Shown here piece after piece: positions 1 to 11,431 of a DNA stretch of 64,000 nt. The translations under genes and the position numbers were made by a program. The number at the start of each line of letters is the position of its first letter. Positions within the stretch are counted from its first letter, which is position 1. The notes beneath the pieces were generated by a model. The model searched no databases and had not been told where the DNA came from. It saw nothing but the letters and a program-made list of their open reading frames with translations. Source of the DNA: Cephalotus follicularis (Eukaryota > Streptophyta > Magnoliopsida > Oxalidales > Cephalotaceae); the NCBI GenBank assembly GCA_001972305.1, contig BDDD01001464.1, positions 159,346 to 223,345 on the forward strand, written 5' to 3'.

Positions 1-20
1 CATTTAAGGATGAAGAAGTA

Positions 21-275
21 ACCTTGTGCGCGTCCTCAGCACGTGAGTGTGCTTGCATGCGCCAGAGAAGATGGGAAATTGATACATGGAAGACATACGT
101 CCTCGGCAGGAGCTTTAAGGTAGAATAGTTGCCTTGCGTGCGCCCTCGGCCCGTGATAATGCATGGTAATTGCCTGCATGCGCCAGAGGAGATGAGAAAT
201 TGATAAATGCATACTTGGCATTATATGCGTCCTCGGGCAAGTGTTTTAAAATGAAATAGCCATCTTGCGTGGGGT
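21..275. repeat. Imperfect direct repeats, about 121 bp apart
   Basis: The block GCATGCGCCAGAG(A/G)AGATG at 55 recurs at 176, and the block CCTTGCGTGCGCCCTCGG near 132 has partners near 22 and 262. The copies are diverged. They lie inside the LTR-like terminal block, where internal repeats are common. Confidence 0.55.
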
Positions 276-429
276 GTGCAGGCATGCTTTTTAAAGAATA
301 AATATAATCCCATCCCATGCACACGTAAGGCTACGTGAGGGAAGCGCCTGACACAATGTATTTTATTGGACTAAAAGGAAGAATTTTAGATGTTAAAGAA
401 GAGAATGAGTAAAGAAAGTTTAAGTATAA

Positions 430-662
430 TAGCAGGCTGGTGAGCCCAACGGGGGAGAAGTCCGCCGAACTGGTGAACCTACGGGGTGAATTCCGCGAGG
501 CTGGTGATCCTCGGGCGAACCGCCAATGGTGAACCTAAGGGTGAATTCCGCCAAGGCTGGTGATCCGAGGGGTGAACCGCGAGCAGGTGAACAAAGGGTG
601 AACCGCTCAGCAGGTGAACCGGAGGAGAATTCCACGGGCTGGTGATCCCAAAGGTGAACCAT
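430..662. repeat. Short tandem array built on GGTGAACCG / CTGGTGATCC
   Basis: At least eight imperfect copies of a GGTGAA(C/T)C core alternate with CTGGTGATCC and GAATTCCGC blocks. Unit length varies (about 20-40 bp). The open frames across it on the minus strand are low-complexity translations of the array and not a gene. Confidence 0.6.
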
Positions 663-1367
663 GTATATTGACCATGACCATAGGATGACCGGACTAGACT
701 CCTCTGCGATATAATTTTCATGTATGATTCGAGTAGAGCAGTCCGAGGATAAATGATGACGATGACTATGCTATGGATGATGATTTTATATGCTTGCACA
801 TTTATATTATTTTTCTTCTCTGCTTGTGTTTGCTTGTTCCTCTGGTATGTGCCCGTGTATGGGGTGACCTACACAACCCTCAGGGTTGCTGACCCATTCT
901 TTTGAATGGGCCAGGTACAGGTACAGATAGCGGAGGCACATCGCAGCAGCGGCAAGGATAAGAAGGTACAGTAAGTTCTCCTCCTCGACCGTACGCTTCC
1001 ACGGATGTAATCGCAGAAATAAATTATGTATTTATTTTATTTTATTTTATTCTGGTTCATGATGATGTAATTTATTTGATTTGAACTGGGTCTGTAATCC
1101 ACACAATAAATAAAGGATTTTGACTATGAATTATATTAAGTTCTAAATTTTTATGATTGTACGGATTGCCACGTGTCGAATCGCGGGGCCCATCCCACGA
1201 TTCGGGGCGTGACACTTATGATCTCTTGTATAGCATTACTCATAGATCTTACGTTGTCAACCCAACCTAACGAGTGTAATTACAATCCAAACCCAAAGTA
1301 CAAATTGAATGAGTTGCTTATTACTGAACTAACGACTGAAATTGTTATGCTATCTACAAAAATTCAA

Positions 1368-1530
1368 TTAAGAGTAATGTTATACGTTCTGAATTTTTGT
1401 CTTGAATTAATGTCTAAAATAATGTGTCATTTATTAATGCATGTCATATATCGTAACACGTATACATCATTATCTATGTGTTATTCATTAACAAATGCTA
1501 CATTATTATGACAAAAAACATTACTCTTAA
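1368..1530. mobile_element. Small inverted-repeat element (MITE-like)
   Basis: The terminal sequence TTAAGAGTAATGT at 1368-1380 is repeated exactly in inverted form at 1518-1530, enclosing about 160 bp of AT-rich, non-coding DNA. Size and structure fit a MITE. The superfamily is not fixed because the target duplication is ambiguous. Similar inverted-repeat elements with AATAGTATT/ATAACATAT cores occur near 27.5 kb and 40.1 kb. Confidence 0.55.
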
Positions 1531-1700
1531 GCTAAATAGGCCACATGAGACAAGCGATTGGGCCCAAAAATATCAATATCCATGCGGACATATGAATTTG
1601 GCGTGGCAAGCAAAGAGCTAGCATCATTGAGAAGTGGAGATAGTGTGTAATGCTTCGTAACCTTGACCGGCAAGGCCATTGCACATCTAACATTCCCAAC

Positions 1701-2258
1701 TAGGGCTGTAAACAATCAAGCCGTTCGTAAACAGCTCGTGACTCGACTCAATAACGACTCATTCGCGTTCGTTCGATAAACTTAACGAACGAACACGATT
1801 TTAAGGCTCGTCGAGTTTGAACAGGGGTAGGCTCGACTCGTCATGTTCATTAAAAGCTCGATTATAAACTCAAAAATAACCCTTATCAGTAAGTGTTATC
1901 TCTGCTTTAGTGCATCATGTAGCGATTATAAATTACTAAATGAAAAATGCACGGTAAGTGGTTCACCACTTGAGATTCCATGTATCACGATATTACACTC
2001 AATTAAAGTTGTGAGATATGATACAAATGTTAACTTTTCAAATAACACTTGTGGTATCATTTATTTGAAATGGTATCAGGGCTGCAAACGAACTAAGCCG
2101 TTCGTAAACAGCTCGTTACTCGACTCGATAACGGCTCGTTCTCGTTTGTTCGATAAGCTTAACGAACGAACACGCATATGATTTTAAGGCTTCTTAGCTT
2201 AACGAGCCGAGCCCAAGCAATCTAAAGCTCGGGTCGAATCGGCTCGTTTACAGCCCTG
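1701..2258. mobile_element. Non-autonomous hAT-like element with 8-bp TSD
   Basis: The element starts TAGGGCTGTAAAC and ends GTTTACAGCCCTG, so 12 of 13 terminal bases are inverted repeats. It is flanked on both sides by the identical octamer TTCCCAAC (1693-1700 and 2259-2266). An 8-bp duplication and (T/C)AGGG ends are hallmarks of the hAT superfamily. There is no transposase frame inside. The left 115 bp recur in direct orientation from 2077 (GCTGCAAACGAAC onward), so the element has a duplicated head. The GC-richer ends carry many GCTCG and TTCG motifs. Confidence 0.8.
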
Positions 2259-2266
2259 TTCCCAAC

Positions 2267-5200
2267 ACATTGAAAGCGACGTCGTATGAAGCGTCCCACA
2301 CAAAAATATCCGAGTAATATTATGAAGAGTAACTAAAAATTACAGTAATTATAGTAACTGTTGATGTGCCATAATAAAATAGGTGAAACTGAAAGAGATT
2401 ATCATTAAAGTGGATTAAAATATGTGATATGTCATAATCTCAATAATTATTATTTGATATTTTTTTAATTATTATTTATAATATTATTCAAAATACCCAA
2501 GTAATCTCGCTCAGCAATCGCGCGCGAGATCAGGTTGTCCTATTTCAAACAGTTAAAACGACTGTTTGAATTGACACACTTTTTTTCTTTTAGAAGATAA
2601 CTCATTCCTTCTAAATCCAAACCCCAAAACAAACAAAACTTTCAAGAGAAAAACAAATGCTATCATCATATTATATAAAAAAGATACCAACTGACAACAG
2701 TATTGCGTTGACGAATAGTTATATGTTGTTTTTGCATATGTAGAGGACTAGAAGAAACTCAGTAGTTAATTAATTTAATCAATTTTATATGAATTGAATA
2801 ATTGAACAAATATTTGAAGGGCACAATTTTCGCATTAATTTTTGAACGAGCAATCAAAGCTCATAACAAAGACCTTAAAAGTTGTGATTTCTTAATTTGA
2901 TATATAATTTTTTTTACTTTAATTTAAAACATTATAATAAAAAAAATCTCAATATGAAGTATGTCATTAATTACCGTTAATAAAATTATAAGAAACCTGA
3001 AATAATACTATTTTGCGTTACAACAGTTGACAAAAACTCTTGAAATTATGTTATTTCAAGAGTTTTTCTTAATTTTGTTAACGTTAAATAATGACATATG
3101 TCACATTGATATTTTATTTCATTGTAACATACTAAATTAATAAAATAAAAATATCATACTTCAAGTTAAAAATTAAATATATTTTAAAGTATCATCCTAA
3201 ATTTTTTAATTTAATTAGAATCAATGTGTCCCTCTCGAGTTTTAATGTTCTGATTCTTATTCTTAATCAACTATAATAATTCTAATTAACAAGTTGTCCC
3301 TCTCATTTTCATACGTTGTCGTGATTAGATTCACTCAACTATAATTATTAGTACCAAAAAAACCTGTAATTGTCGTCTCCCAAGAATTTGCGGCTTTATC
3401 GGCTGTTTCCATTATATTAGCCTTAAAAGAAATGTTGTCATCATGACATCGTCCTCTTCATTTTTATGTCTATTTAATGGATAAGATAAAATAGTGTACT
3501 AACAACGCTCTGGCTCTATCAAATCTTGTAAATTTAAGATGAAAATCCATTGTTTGTTAGGGAATTCAAATCATAAACTAGTTTTTTAATTATGGGTTTT
3601 GTTTAAAACCATTTGTTAAACACTTTTTTTATTTATTGATTCTCTTTATTATTTTAAAAATATCAATTTTTACTAAATATTATATAATTTTGATTAATTC
3701 AACTGATAATCAACCAATAAAAAAAAAAGTACATAAGAGCATTTATTAACAAAACTTTTTTATTATATTAACTTATCTCACATTTTAGTTACTTGTTTAA
3801 ATATTATTAAGGGACCCGTATTTCTTACAAATATGCTTTTAAGAATTAAGATCAAGTCTTTACATGGATTTGGAGTAAGCCAAACCTTATATCATTTTCA
3901 CTGGTAACTCCCAACGATGTTAAATTACACGTTGACTATAATAACGTATCAATTTAGTGTTAAAATATATTATTATCTAGTGATAAGTTTTGAATTTATC
4001 ACCTTATTTTATATTTTTATTTTTATTTAAAATTTATGAAATACATATATTTCAAAACTTTTATATATAAATTCATTAAGTGATAGATCGTACCTCGTCA
4101 ACTTATTCCACTTATCTTATATTGATTTGACTTAAAACAATAAGAAACTTTTTGTCTAAAGCTAAACAATAAATTTCTTATGTTTTAATTTTTTAACAAA
4201 GAAAAGTATTACAAATTATGGGGATATTTGGCTAACACTGAGAAACTCGATTCAATGATAATTTACAGTTTAACTCATTTTGTAAATTTCTCTTTGTTAT
4301 AACTTGAAAACTTTTCTATAAATCAAACGGATATATTTTAGGCTCGATATATATAGATTATTTATATAAGTTTTTAAATAAATAAGTTATTATCAGATAT
4401 AGATAAAGATCCATTAATATATGATATTAATTTTTTTAGTTTTATATCTTAATATTTATTAATGATTAAATAAAGAAAAAGTAAATAATAGTAAAATTGT
4501 TATCAATCAATATATAATAAAAGATAAGATATAAAATTAGAAATTTTGATAACATATAAAAAAAGATTAAATCCTATTCAAAGAGAGAAAAAGGGACCCA
4601 CACAACATATATCAATAAATCCTTATTGATCAGACATTCATATAGCAATTAAAATTATCGTATATCAAAAATATTTAATATATTTTAAAAAATAAATAAC
4701 AAATAACCCATAAGATTTAATAAGTTAACACTTGACATTCTATCTTTTCTAAAATTATAATTATCCCTTTTAAGTTTTTAACCATTTAATACTTCCCCAA
4801 TTTCCACTCCGTAAAATAGCTATTAAGTAAAATTGTTTAGCACATACTTACCACATCATCATATTTTGAGAAAAACCCGAAAATATCCTTGTCTTCTGTC
4901 TTTTTTTATTATTAATTTATACACAAAACGATTTGAATTTAATCTTTTTCTTTACCAGACAATCTTCTCCTCCATTCTTCCTTTTCTTTACCCAATTTTC
5001 CTATTCTAAATATAAACTCAAATCTAAATAAGAGACATCACCAATCCAAGATCCACGAGTTTTGAACATCACCTCAACCAAAAACTAAAATACAAAAGAA
5101 AATATGTTTGGTTATATGTGAGCTCTCATTTGCTCAAACAGCAATTGCATACCCATTATCATCAAATCCCAATTGAAACCATTGATGTCCAAGAAACCAA

Positions 5201-8200
5201 ACATTTGTCATACATTTCACCAAAACCTTACCAGCATATTCAACAAACAATTTTTCACAATAAAACTCAGTCACAACAAGTGTATTCAACAAACCCATCT
5301 TAGAATCAAAATCAAAATTTCAAGTGGAATTACAAAAGAAAGAAAAAATCAAATTGATCACAACTCGTTGAACATTAGACTTACACAACTTTATACTTGA
5401 TATGAAAAGACTTGAATTGGACTTCACTTGTCAAAATACAAGTCAACTTGAAACCACTTGTATTTTGGGTACTTTGCAACTTGCCATTTAAAATACAAGT
5501 CCACTTATTTTGGGTACTTTGCAACTTGCCATTTAACCCCCCGGTAGGAGTGAACTTCCTCGAACGAAGATCAACGATAGCGACAGAGAGATAGTGTTTG
5601 GTTCTTCAACACCACCTCGCCATTCTTTTGCCACTGTGTCACCTCCACAAAACTCATTAAGCAAGCCAATATTCTCACCAACTAATCAAAACCCAATCCA
5701 CTCCACCATTTCAACGCCTCCTCTAGCCACTCACTAAGCTAAGATCTATACAATTTCGAGTAGAGAAAGAGAGAGGAGGAGATCGGTAAACAAAAAAAAT
5801 GGGGATTAGGGTTTGCTATAGCATGTTTCTATAAGAAGGTAATATAGGAAACTAAAAAATTACCATACATACCCATTTCTTTCTCTTATCGGTCAGAGCA
5901 GTAACTCGCGCGGATTCATACCCATTGATCATTTGTCACTTAAGCTCATAGGGTATTTGTAATTTATTTTATTTTAAATTTGATATATATAATTTACATA
6001 GTTGTTTTCTGAAATTCAACAATTAAATATATAAAATATAAATGTTAAGTCAACGAAATACTTATAGGTAAGACATAAGAAAAAATTCATTCACACTTAT
6101 ATAGAAAAACTGTATTGTTACTAAGCTTTTTATCACTATAACATATGGAACAAAGTTTTTAACTAACAAAATGTTGATCTTAATGTACACAACAGAAATA
6201 TATTTTTTTTTTATTGATTTATTACTCTAAGATTAACCTTGTTGTATAAAAAAATGTATAAAGAAGGTTAAAACAATTCATATATTCGTTTGATGATCGG
6301 AGATAATTCTGTAAATTCAAACGAGTTTATATACAAATGTCTGATCTCTATACGTATCCACACACATACAAAATTAAGGTGTTTCACTAGTCACCACCTG
6401 AGAAAAAGTATAAGATACATAAAGCTAAAAGTTGTTAATCTACACTCTATTAAAGAGAGGTTGTGTAGAAAACGTTTTTCCTATAATTAATAATTAAATC
6501 TCTACTTAATTTAAGTATGAAATAATCTCAAACTTTTCTCTTATTCAAATATATTTTAATTAACCTATAATTAAACTCATTAATTATTTTGGAATATTAC
6601 AATTCAAGACTGACGCCTAGCAGTGTCTGATGATTACTCAAATAATATGAACAAAATACTGTTAACTTTTTCAATTAATATTAACGTGCAATTCATTTCT
6701 TTCACCATATAATGCTCCAATTGAACCTAGGATAGAGATTAATTTATCAAACCCCAATAATTTAATTATATGTATTTCGTCATTAATTTCATAATTCATG
6801 ATGAAATTAGAAAACTCATTTTCTAATTTACATCTTATTTTAGCCAAAAACTTTATGAATTATGAATTAATCAGACTACATAGAGAATTATCCCATTGTC
6901 ACAAAGTTGATGAATTCCTTGTTGACCGCTCATATACTTCTATACATAATCTATCATATTCAATATTTCATCTTATGATAATTCAAAAAACTATTTAGAA
7001 TCATATCAAAATATAATATAATATCATATGCACAAGATAATTATGGTGTATCAAGATTAAAGACCATATGCACTTTTGTAATATAAAATTTCTAATTGAC
7101 AAGCATTGATAATTACATTTTGTTGGGTCACTTGAGTAAACTTATTATCCAATAAACACCCACATATATGTTCTAGTGTCCACACATTAATGACTGTGAG
7201 ATCAGTCATACTCTCTTAAGTGAAATATCATATGTGCTAATATATCCGGATTCACTAATGACTGTGAGACCAGTATATATAGAATAAACGTATATTTCTA
7301 ACATAAAAACACATTAACTACCATGACTTTATCCTCATTTCTAGAATCCTTTGAATATTTTTATCAAGTCCTAATCAAAAGTGAGCAAATGTTGAGTTGT
7401 ATAACTTGATTAATAAAGTTAGTTGAAAGTATACATCTATAGTTGTTTTATGTCCAAAGTGATGAAGGAGCAAGCCCTATATTAATGTATATATAAATAC
7501 GATGGGCCAAGGGGGGTATTGTAGAGAGATGGTATGTATGATTTGCAATGCCTCCTTAAATAAAAATCCACACTTGTTGAAATTGTTGATGAAATGAAAT
7601 GACTATTGCGTTGAATAACATTTTTGTAAAATCGTCTATCTTTTCGTAGACGGATCTAATCATAAAAATTTAGGGGTTAAATAAAAATTTCAAATAATCG
7701 AGAGACTAAAAAAAAATTCTTATATAATATTTTTTTAAATTTTTTTATAAGTAAAAATTTTAAAAAGAATAATTGGGGGGCAGGGCCCTGTGGACTCCCC
7801 TCGTATCCGTCAATGATGTTGGTTGTTTTGTTTTTATAATTTTTTATTATATTTTTGTTTTTGTTATTTGTTATATTTTATTACTTTATTTTGTTTTATT
7901 ATACATTTCCTTTGTTTGTTAAAGGAAATTATGATTTGTTATAAAACCACGTACGAATAACAACACTGTATATATAATATTTTTCCATGTTTTAATTGAA
8001 TTTAAATATTTTTTAATTATAAAAATAATTACAGAGATAAAATAGTTTAAAACAATTTTTAAATTAAAAATCAAGGGCTAAAAACACTCTACTAAAGTGA
8101 ATAATTAGAAGCATGCTAAAAATACTCATTCTTTTTGTATTTGTTTGATTTAGTTAAAATAGCTTCGTTGATAACTATTAATTTTTAATCCAAAATTTGA

Positions 8201-8997
8201 GATTCAATATTCTCTTCCGTAATTATTTGGATTTGTTTTAACAACTTAATTTTTCCTCTTTGGTATCTTCATTGCATGCTCTAATTTTGCAATTTCATTA
8301 CACGTTTTTCCTTTTAAATGCATTATATAACAGTGGATAAAAATTCCCTTCCCAATTTGTTTAGATTGTTTTTATGGGGTTAGAATATACAATATTTCTC
8401 TTTCCTTCGCTTAAATTATACAATTTTTCCTTAGCTCAAAGAGTTTACTTTTAAAATTTGTGGTGGCTTCTATCTTGTACCACAATAATCCAAATGACTT
8501 AATGGCAAGTATATGTTGTTAGGGTTTTTTTTTATTAACTCTTGAAATATTTTTGTCAAACAACTTTAAAGGAATAGAGAAACGAAAAGTATTCAATAAA
8601 CAATGAAGAAAAGTTCATCATTTTATTTCGAACTATCGCACTTCACATAATATTTTACCCCATCTTGTTTCAAACAAATAAGAAAAGTTGAAACCGTCTC
8701 AGGCAGATCAAAGGAGAAGTATATGTAGGATTTAACAAAAGGATGACTCAACTGATCGATCTTAATATCTAATTTTTTGAAGTTGGATTCAATTTTCACG
8801 TTTATTGTGACCAAAACAAGGGCAAAGACCCATTTTTTAGATACGTGGAATATGTAACACATTTCAAGTTTCAGGGGGAATAGCTTATTCATAAATTAGT
8901 TGAGGAATACATAGGGTTTTTTAACAAGTGGTCAAAGATATTTTTTAATGATATAATTAGTGACTATAACTACCTCAAGTCATAGCACGCTAACACA
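2267..8997. other. AT-rich intergenic DNA, no gene recognised
   Basis: No frame longer than about 90 codons and no protein family is recognisable on either strand. The stretch contains a short tandem repeat near 5463 and a C-rich segment at 5545-5760. That segment could encode a Ser/Pro/Thr-rich peptide fragment but lacks a start and any known domain. There are long A/T runs throughout. A G-rich patch (GGGGGGCAGGGCCC) sits at 7775-7798 and resembles the edge of a decayed repeat, but no terminal structure was found. Confidence 0.5.
5463..5536. repeat. Two-copy direct repeat, 45-bp period
   Basis: A 28-bp block starting TTTTGGGTACTTTGCAAC is present at 5463-5490 and again, unchanged, at 5508-5535. 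It is a local duplication with no coding meaning that I can support. Confidence 0.75.
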
Positions 8998-9000
8998 TAA

Positions 9001-9159
9001 CCTCATTTCATTTCATAAATAACAAACATTTTATTAAGGTTGATAAACGTGTATAAAATATCCCCATCCGTTATCAATAAAATCTAACAGAAACTGATAA
9101 TAGAGTAAACTTAATTTTGCTTCTAGGAAGTGTTTATTATTTATGAAATAAGAGGGGTT
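9001..9159. mobile_element. MITE with imperfect TIR and TAA flanks
   Basis: The left end CCTCATTTCATTTCATAAAT is mirrored by ATTTATGAAATAAGAGGGG at the right end. Both sides are bordered by TAA (8998-9000 and 9160-9162), which fits the 3-bp duplication of PIF/Harbinger-Tourist elements. A diverged relative lies at about 19179-19318. It has no coding capacity. Confidence 0.5.
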
Positions 9160-9354
9160 TAAGTATGAATTCTTTATAACCTCATAGGTTTTTTTTTTGT
9201 ATTATACCCTTAGTAAGTGTCATTTAGACACCCGTTACCAAAATCCAATTTTATATGTATGCAAAAAGTTTAATCGAATTTTATTGATTGGTTTTATTAG
9301 TGTCTTAGTATAACTACCCGATTTTAGACCACAAGAAAAAATTTCTGCATTGAT

Positions 9355-10165
9355 CCACGCCGAACATACAATGCCCATACATATAGGTTTCCATGTGAGA
9401 CTCACAGTTTTGTCTTAATTGATATATTGGTAAAACTTTCCATGAGGTCATCCATCCCTATTTTCCCGTCATAGTAATACGTTTAACCTCAGATTTTTGC
9501 TAACTTTTCAATCAATCCACCAAAAGACAACTCATTTGATTATGCTCTAGACCATTCTCATATAGCCCAATCACTTTCTCCCTCATTCGGTGGATCTGGT
9601 TCATTCATGTCACAAGAACGGTTTCATCTCATAGATAATCATTTTCTCAGGTGGGAGGCCCTGTCTCACAGATAGTCCTCTAATTTTGCCTACTCTTGAG
9701 TGGAGTGTTACAAGCCCACCAGCTTTCGTCTGGTTCGTCCCCGAACCATACCTACTGAAAGGGGTATTGCTCTTATACCATATAAGAACTTGTTTGTTTA
9801 GTCCCGAGCAGAACATACAGCGCCCATTCATCTACTTTTTCATATGAGACTCACGATTTTGTCCTGATTCATAAATTGGTGAGACTTAATAGGAGGTCAC
9901 TCATCCTGATTTTACTTTTGCCTTAAGCGTAATACATTTAAAATCAACATTTTCACTAACTCCTTAGGCAATCCACCAAAAGACGTATCATATGATTAGG
10001 TTCTAAATTATTTATTATATTATCCAGTCACTTTCTCTCTCATTTTGGTGGATCTGGTTCATTAATATTACAATGATGACTTTAACTATTTTCTCTTATG
10101 GGTGACTCCATGTCACAGATAACTATATTCTCTTGCCCACTCTTTAGTGAGGCGTGACATTTGTG
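9355..10165. repeat. Dispersed repeat in two tandem copies, about 448 bp apart
   Basis: The sequence GAACATACA(A/G)(T/C)GCCCAT at 9362 recurs at 9810. A colinear series of shared blocks follows in each copy, including GAGACTCAC(A/G), CAATCCACCAAAAGAC and GGTGGATCTGGTTCATT. The second copy ends around TGAGGCGTGACA. The copies are roughly 75-80% alike by eye. No protein is encoded. The sequence has the look of a widespread plant repeat, but I cannot assign a family. Confidence 0.6.
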
Positions 10166-11322
10166 ATGGTGATTTTGTATAAGTTTATATCAGTAAATTA
10201 ATTAACCAACCCATAGGCATAGAGAGTTGGATAAAACATTAATTATTGGCGAATAAAGATGAAAATGATGCTTTAACATTATTCATCCTCTCAACAGTGC
10301 AGTCCCAATATTGGGGTGATTAATAGACAACCCACTACTTGAATGTTGGGCCTCAAAGTGGGCCACACAGAGCAGACTCGGTCTCCGTTTCCATGATTCA
10401 TGTGTGCACCAAAGTTATTACTAACATAAAAGCCAATCTTGTAAACAAATTCATTGGAGAAACCAAAAAAATCTTTGATATTTCATGTTAATTTACTATA
10501 ACAATTTCACAAAAACTAAAAAGAAAAATGTCCCTGGCTGACACGTATCAAAAGGGTATTTTTTCTATTTGTGGCATGTGTATCATCACCATCATCAACG
10601 ATATCCGATTAGGTACTCATTTATTTCTTCAAAACACCAAACTCATAAAACGTTGAATATATCAACAAACCAGCAATAGTAATTTGGATTACGATACACA
10701 ATGTGGATTCTAGTGAGGTTTGTTTATTGTTTATTAACACAATAAAGATTCTTAGATTCATAATCAAGGTGTTGTCTTAATAAACACCCAAAAATTTCTA
10801 TTAAACCAACAGAAATAATACACGAAAACAAAAAGGTAGAGTTGTAATTGAATAAAAAGAGAGGGGCAAATGAAGTTGGATCAAAATGACGAATGCATAC
10901 CCTTTGCGTCATGTCACAATGAAAACACAGAGAGAGAGACCGTACTTGTTGTTGGAGACAAAGCAAAGAATTTTGAATAAATCACGGGGACACAACTGTC
11001 ATTAAAAAAAATATAAAATCTGAGCTGATTTGTTGTGTGTGTATACTATAGAGAGCAACGTTCCCGATGCAAAAGCCGGCTCATTACAATCACAGTACAG
11101 TCTCTCTCTCTTCCTTTTTTTATTTCTTTTTATTTTTAATTAAAAAATTTAATGCTACCGTGTCTTTCTCTTTTCTTTCTTTTTTTTTCTTTCACTTTCT
11201 CTCTCTCTTGCTCTTCTGTGCTTGTTGCTGTTTGTGTTTGTAGGATTCCCATTTCTACTTAAAACAAAAGATTTCTAGAGAGAGAAAAAAACAGAAGAAA
11301 ATTTCACCGTTCGGTGCCGGAA
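10166..11322. other. Upstream intergenic region of the PIP5K gene
   Basis: No gene was found. The last 300 bp are strongly pyrimidine-rich on the plus strand (CTCTCTCTC, TTCTTTC tracts, 11100-11220), a frequent property of plant core promoters and leaders. A transcription start cannot be placed from sequence alone. Confidence 0.4.
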
Positions 11323-11364
11323 ATGCCACTCTCTCCGGTTATAGAAATGCGATTATTACAATAA
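11323..11364 (+). promoter_or_regulatory. Upstream ORF 1 in the PIP5K leader (13 codons)
   Basis: An ATG 93 nt before the kinase start opens a frame of 13 codons (MPLSPVIEMRLLQ) and stops at TAA. It would be translated first if the transcript starts upstream of it, and so could lower translation of the kinase. No conserved peptide family is recognised. Confidence 0.4.
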
Positions 11365-11370
11365 ACCGTT

Positions 11371-11392
11371 AGAGAGAGAGAGAGAGAGAGAG
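11371..11392. repeat. (GA)n microsatellite in the PIP5K leader
   Basis: Eleven AG units lie between the first short upstream ORF and the kinase start. GA tracts in 5' leaders are common in plants and can bind BBR/BPC (GAGA-binding) proteins; any such role here is inference. Confidence 0.8.
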
Positions 11393-11401
11393 GGAGTTTT
11401 G

Positions 11402-11431
11402 ATGTTAGCTAAAAAATGCGTGAAGCGATAA
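11402..11431 (+). promoter_or_regulatory. Upstream ORF 2, overlapping the kinase start codon
   Basis: ATG at 11402 reads MLAKKCVKR and stops at 11429-11431, out of frame with and across the kinase ATG at 11416. Position -3 is T, so its context looks weak and leaky scanning is expected. If used, it would compete directly with the main start. Confidence 0.4.

Larger units (their letters stand above)
1..1213. mobile_element. Right end of a truncated LTR retrotransposon or LTR
   Basis: The block is clearly more GC-rich than the AT-rich DNA to its right and ends in GGGGCGTGACA, a common terminus of plant Ty3/gypsy LTRs (TG...CA ends). It holds internal direct repeats near its left side, a tandem array in its middle and an AT-rich stretch near 1020-1140. 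The left end lies outside the window, so neither the partner LTR nor a target duplication can be tested. It has no coding sequence that I recognise. The alternative is a solo LTR; I cannot tell the two apart. Confidence 0.5.

Noticed and set aside
1173..2181. Two 112-codon open frames on the plus strand (1173-1511, 1843-2181)
   Set aside because: They lie across the LTR-like end, the small inverted-repeat element and the hAT-like element, have no protein-like composition, and are explained by those repeats.
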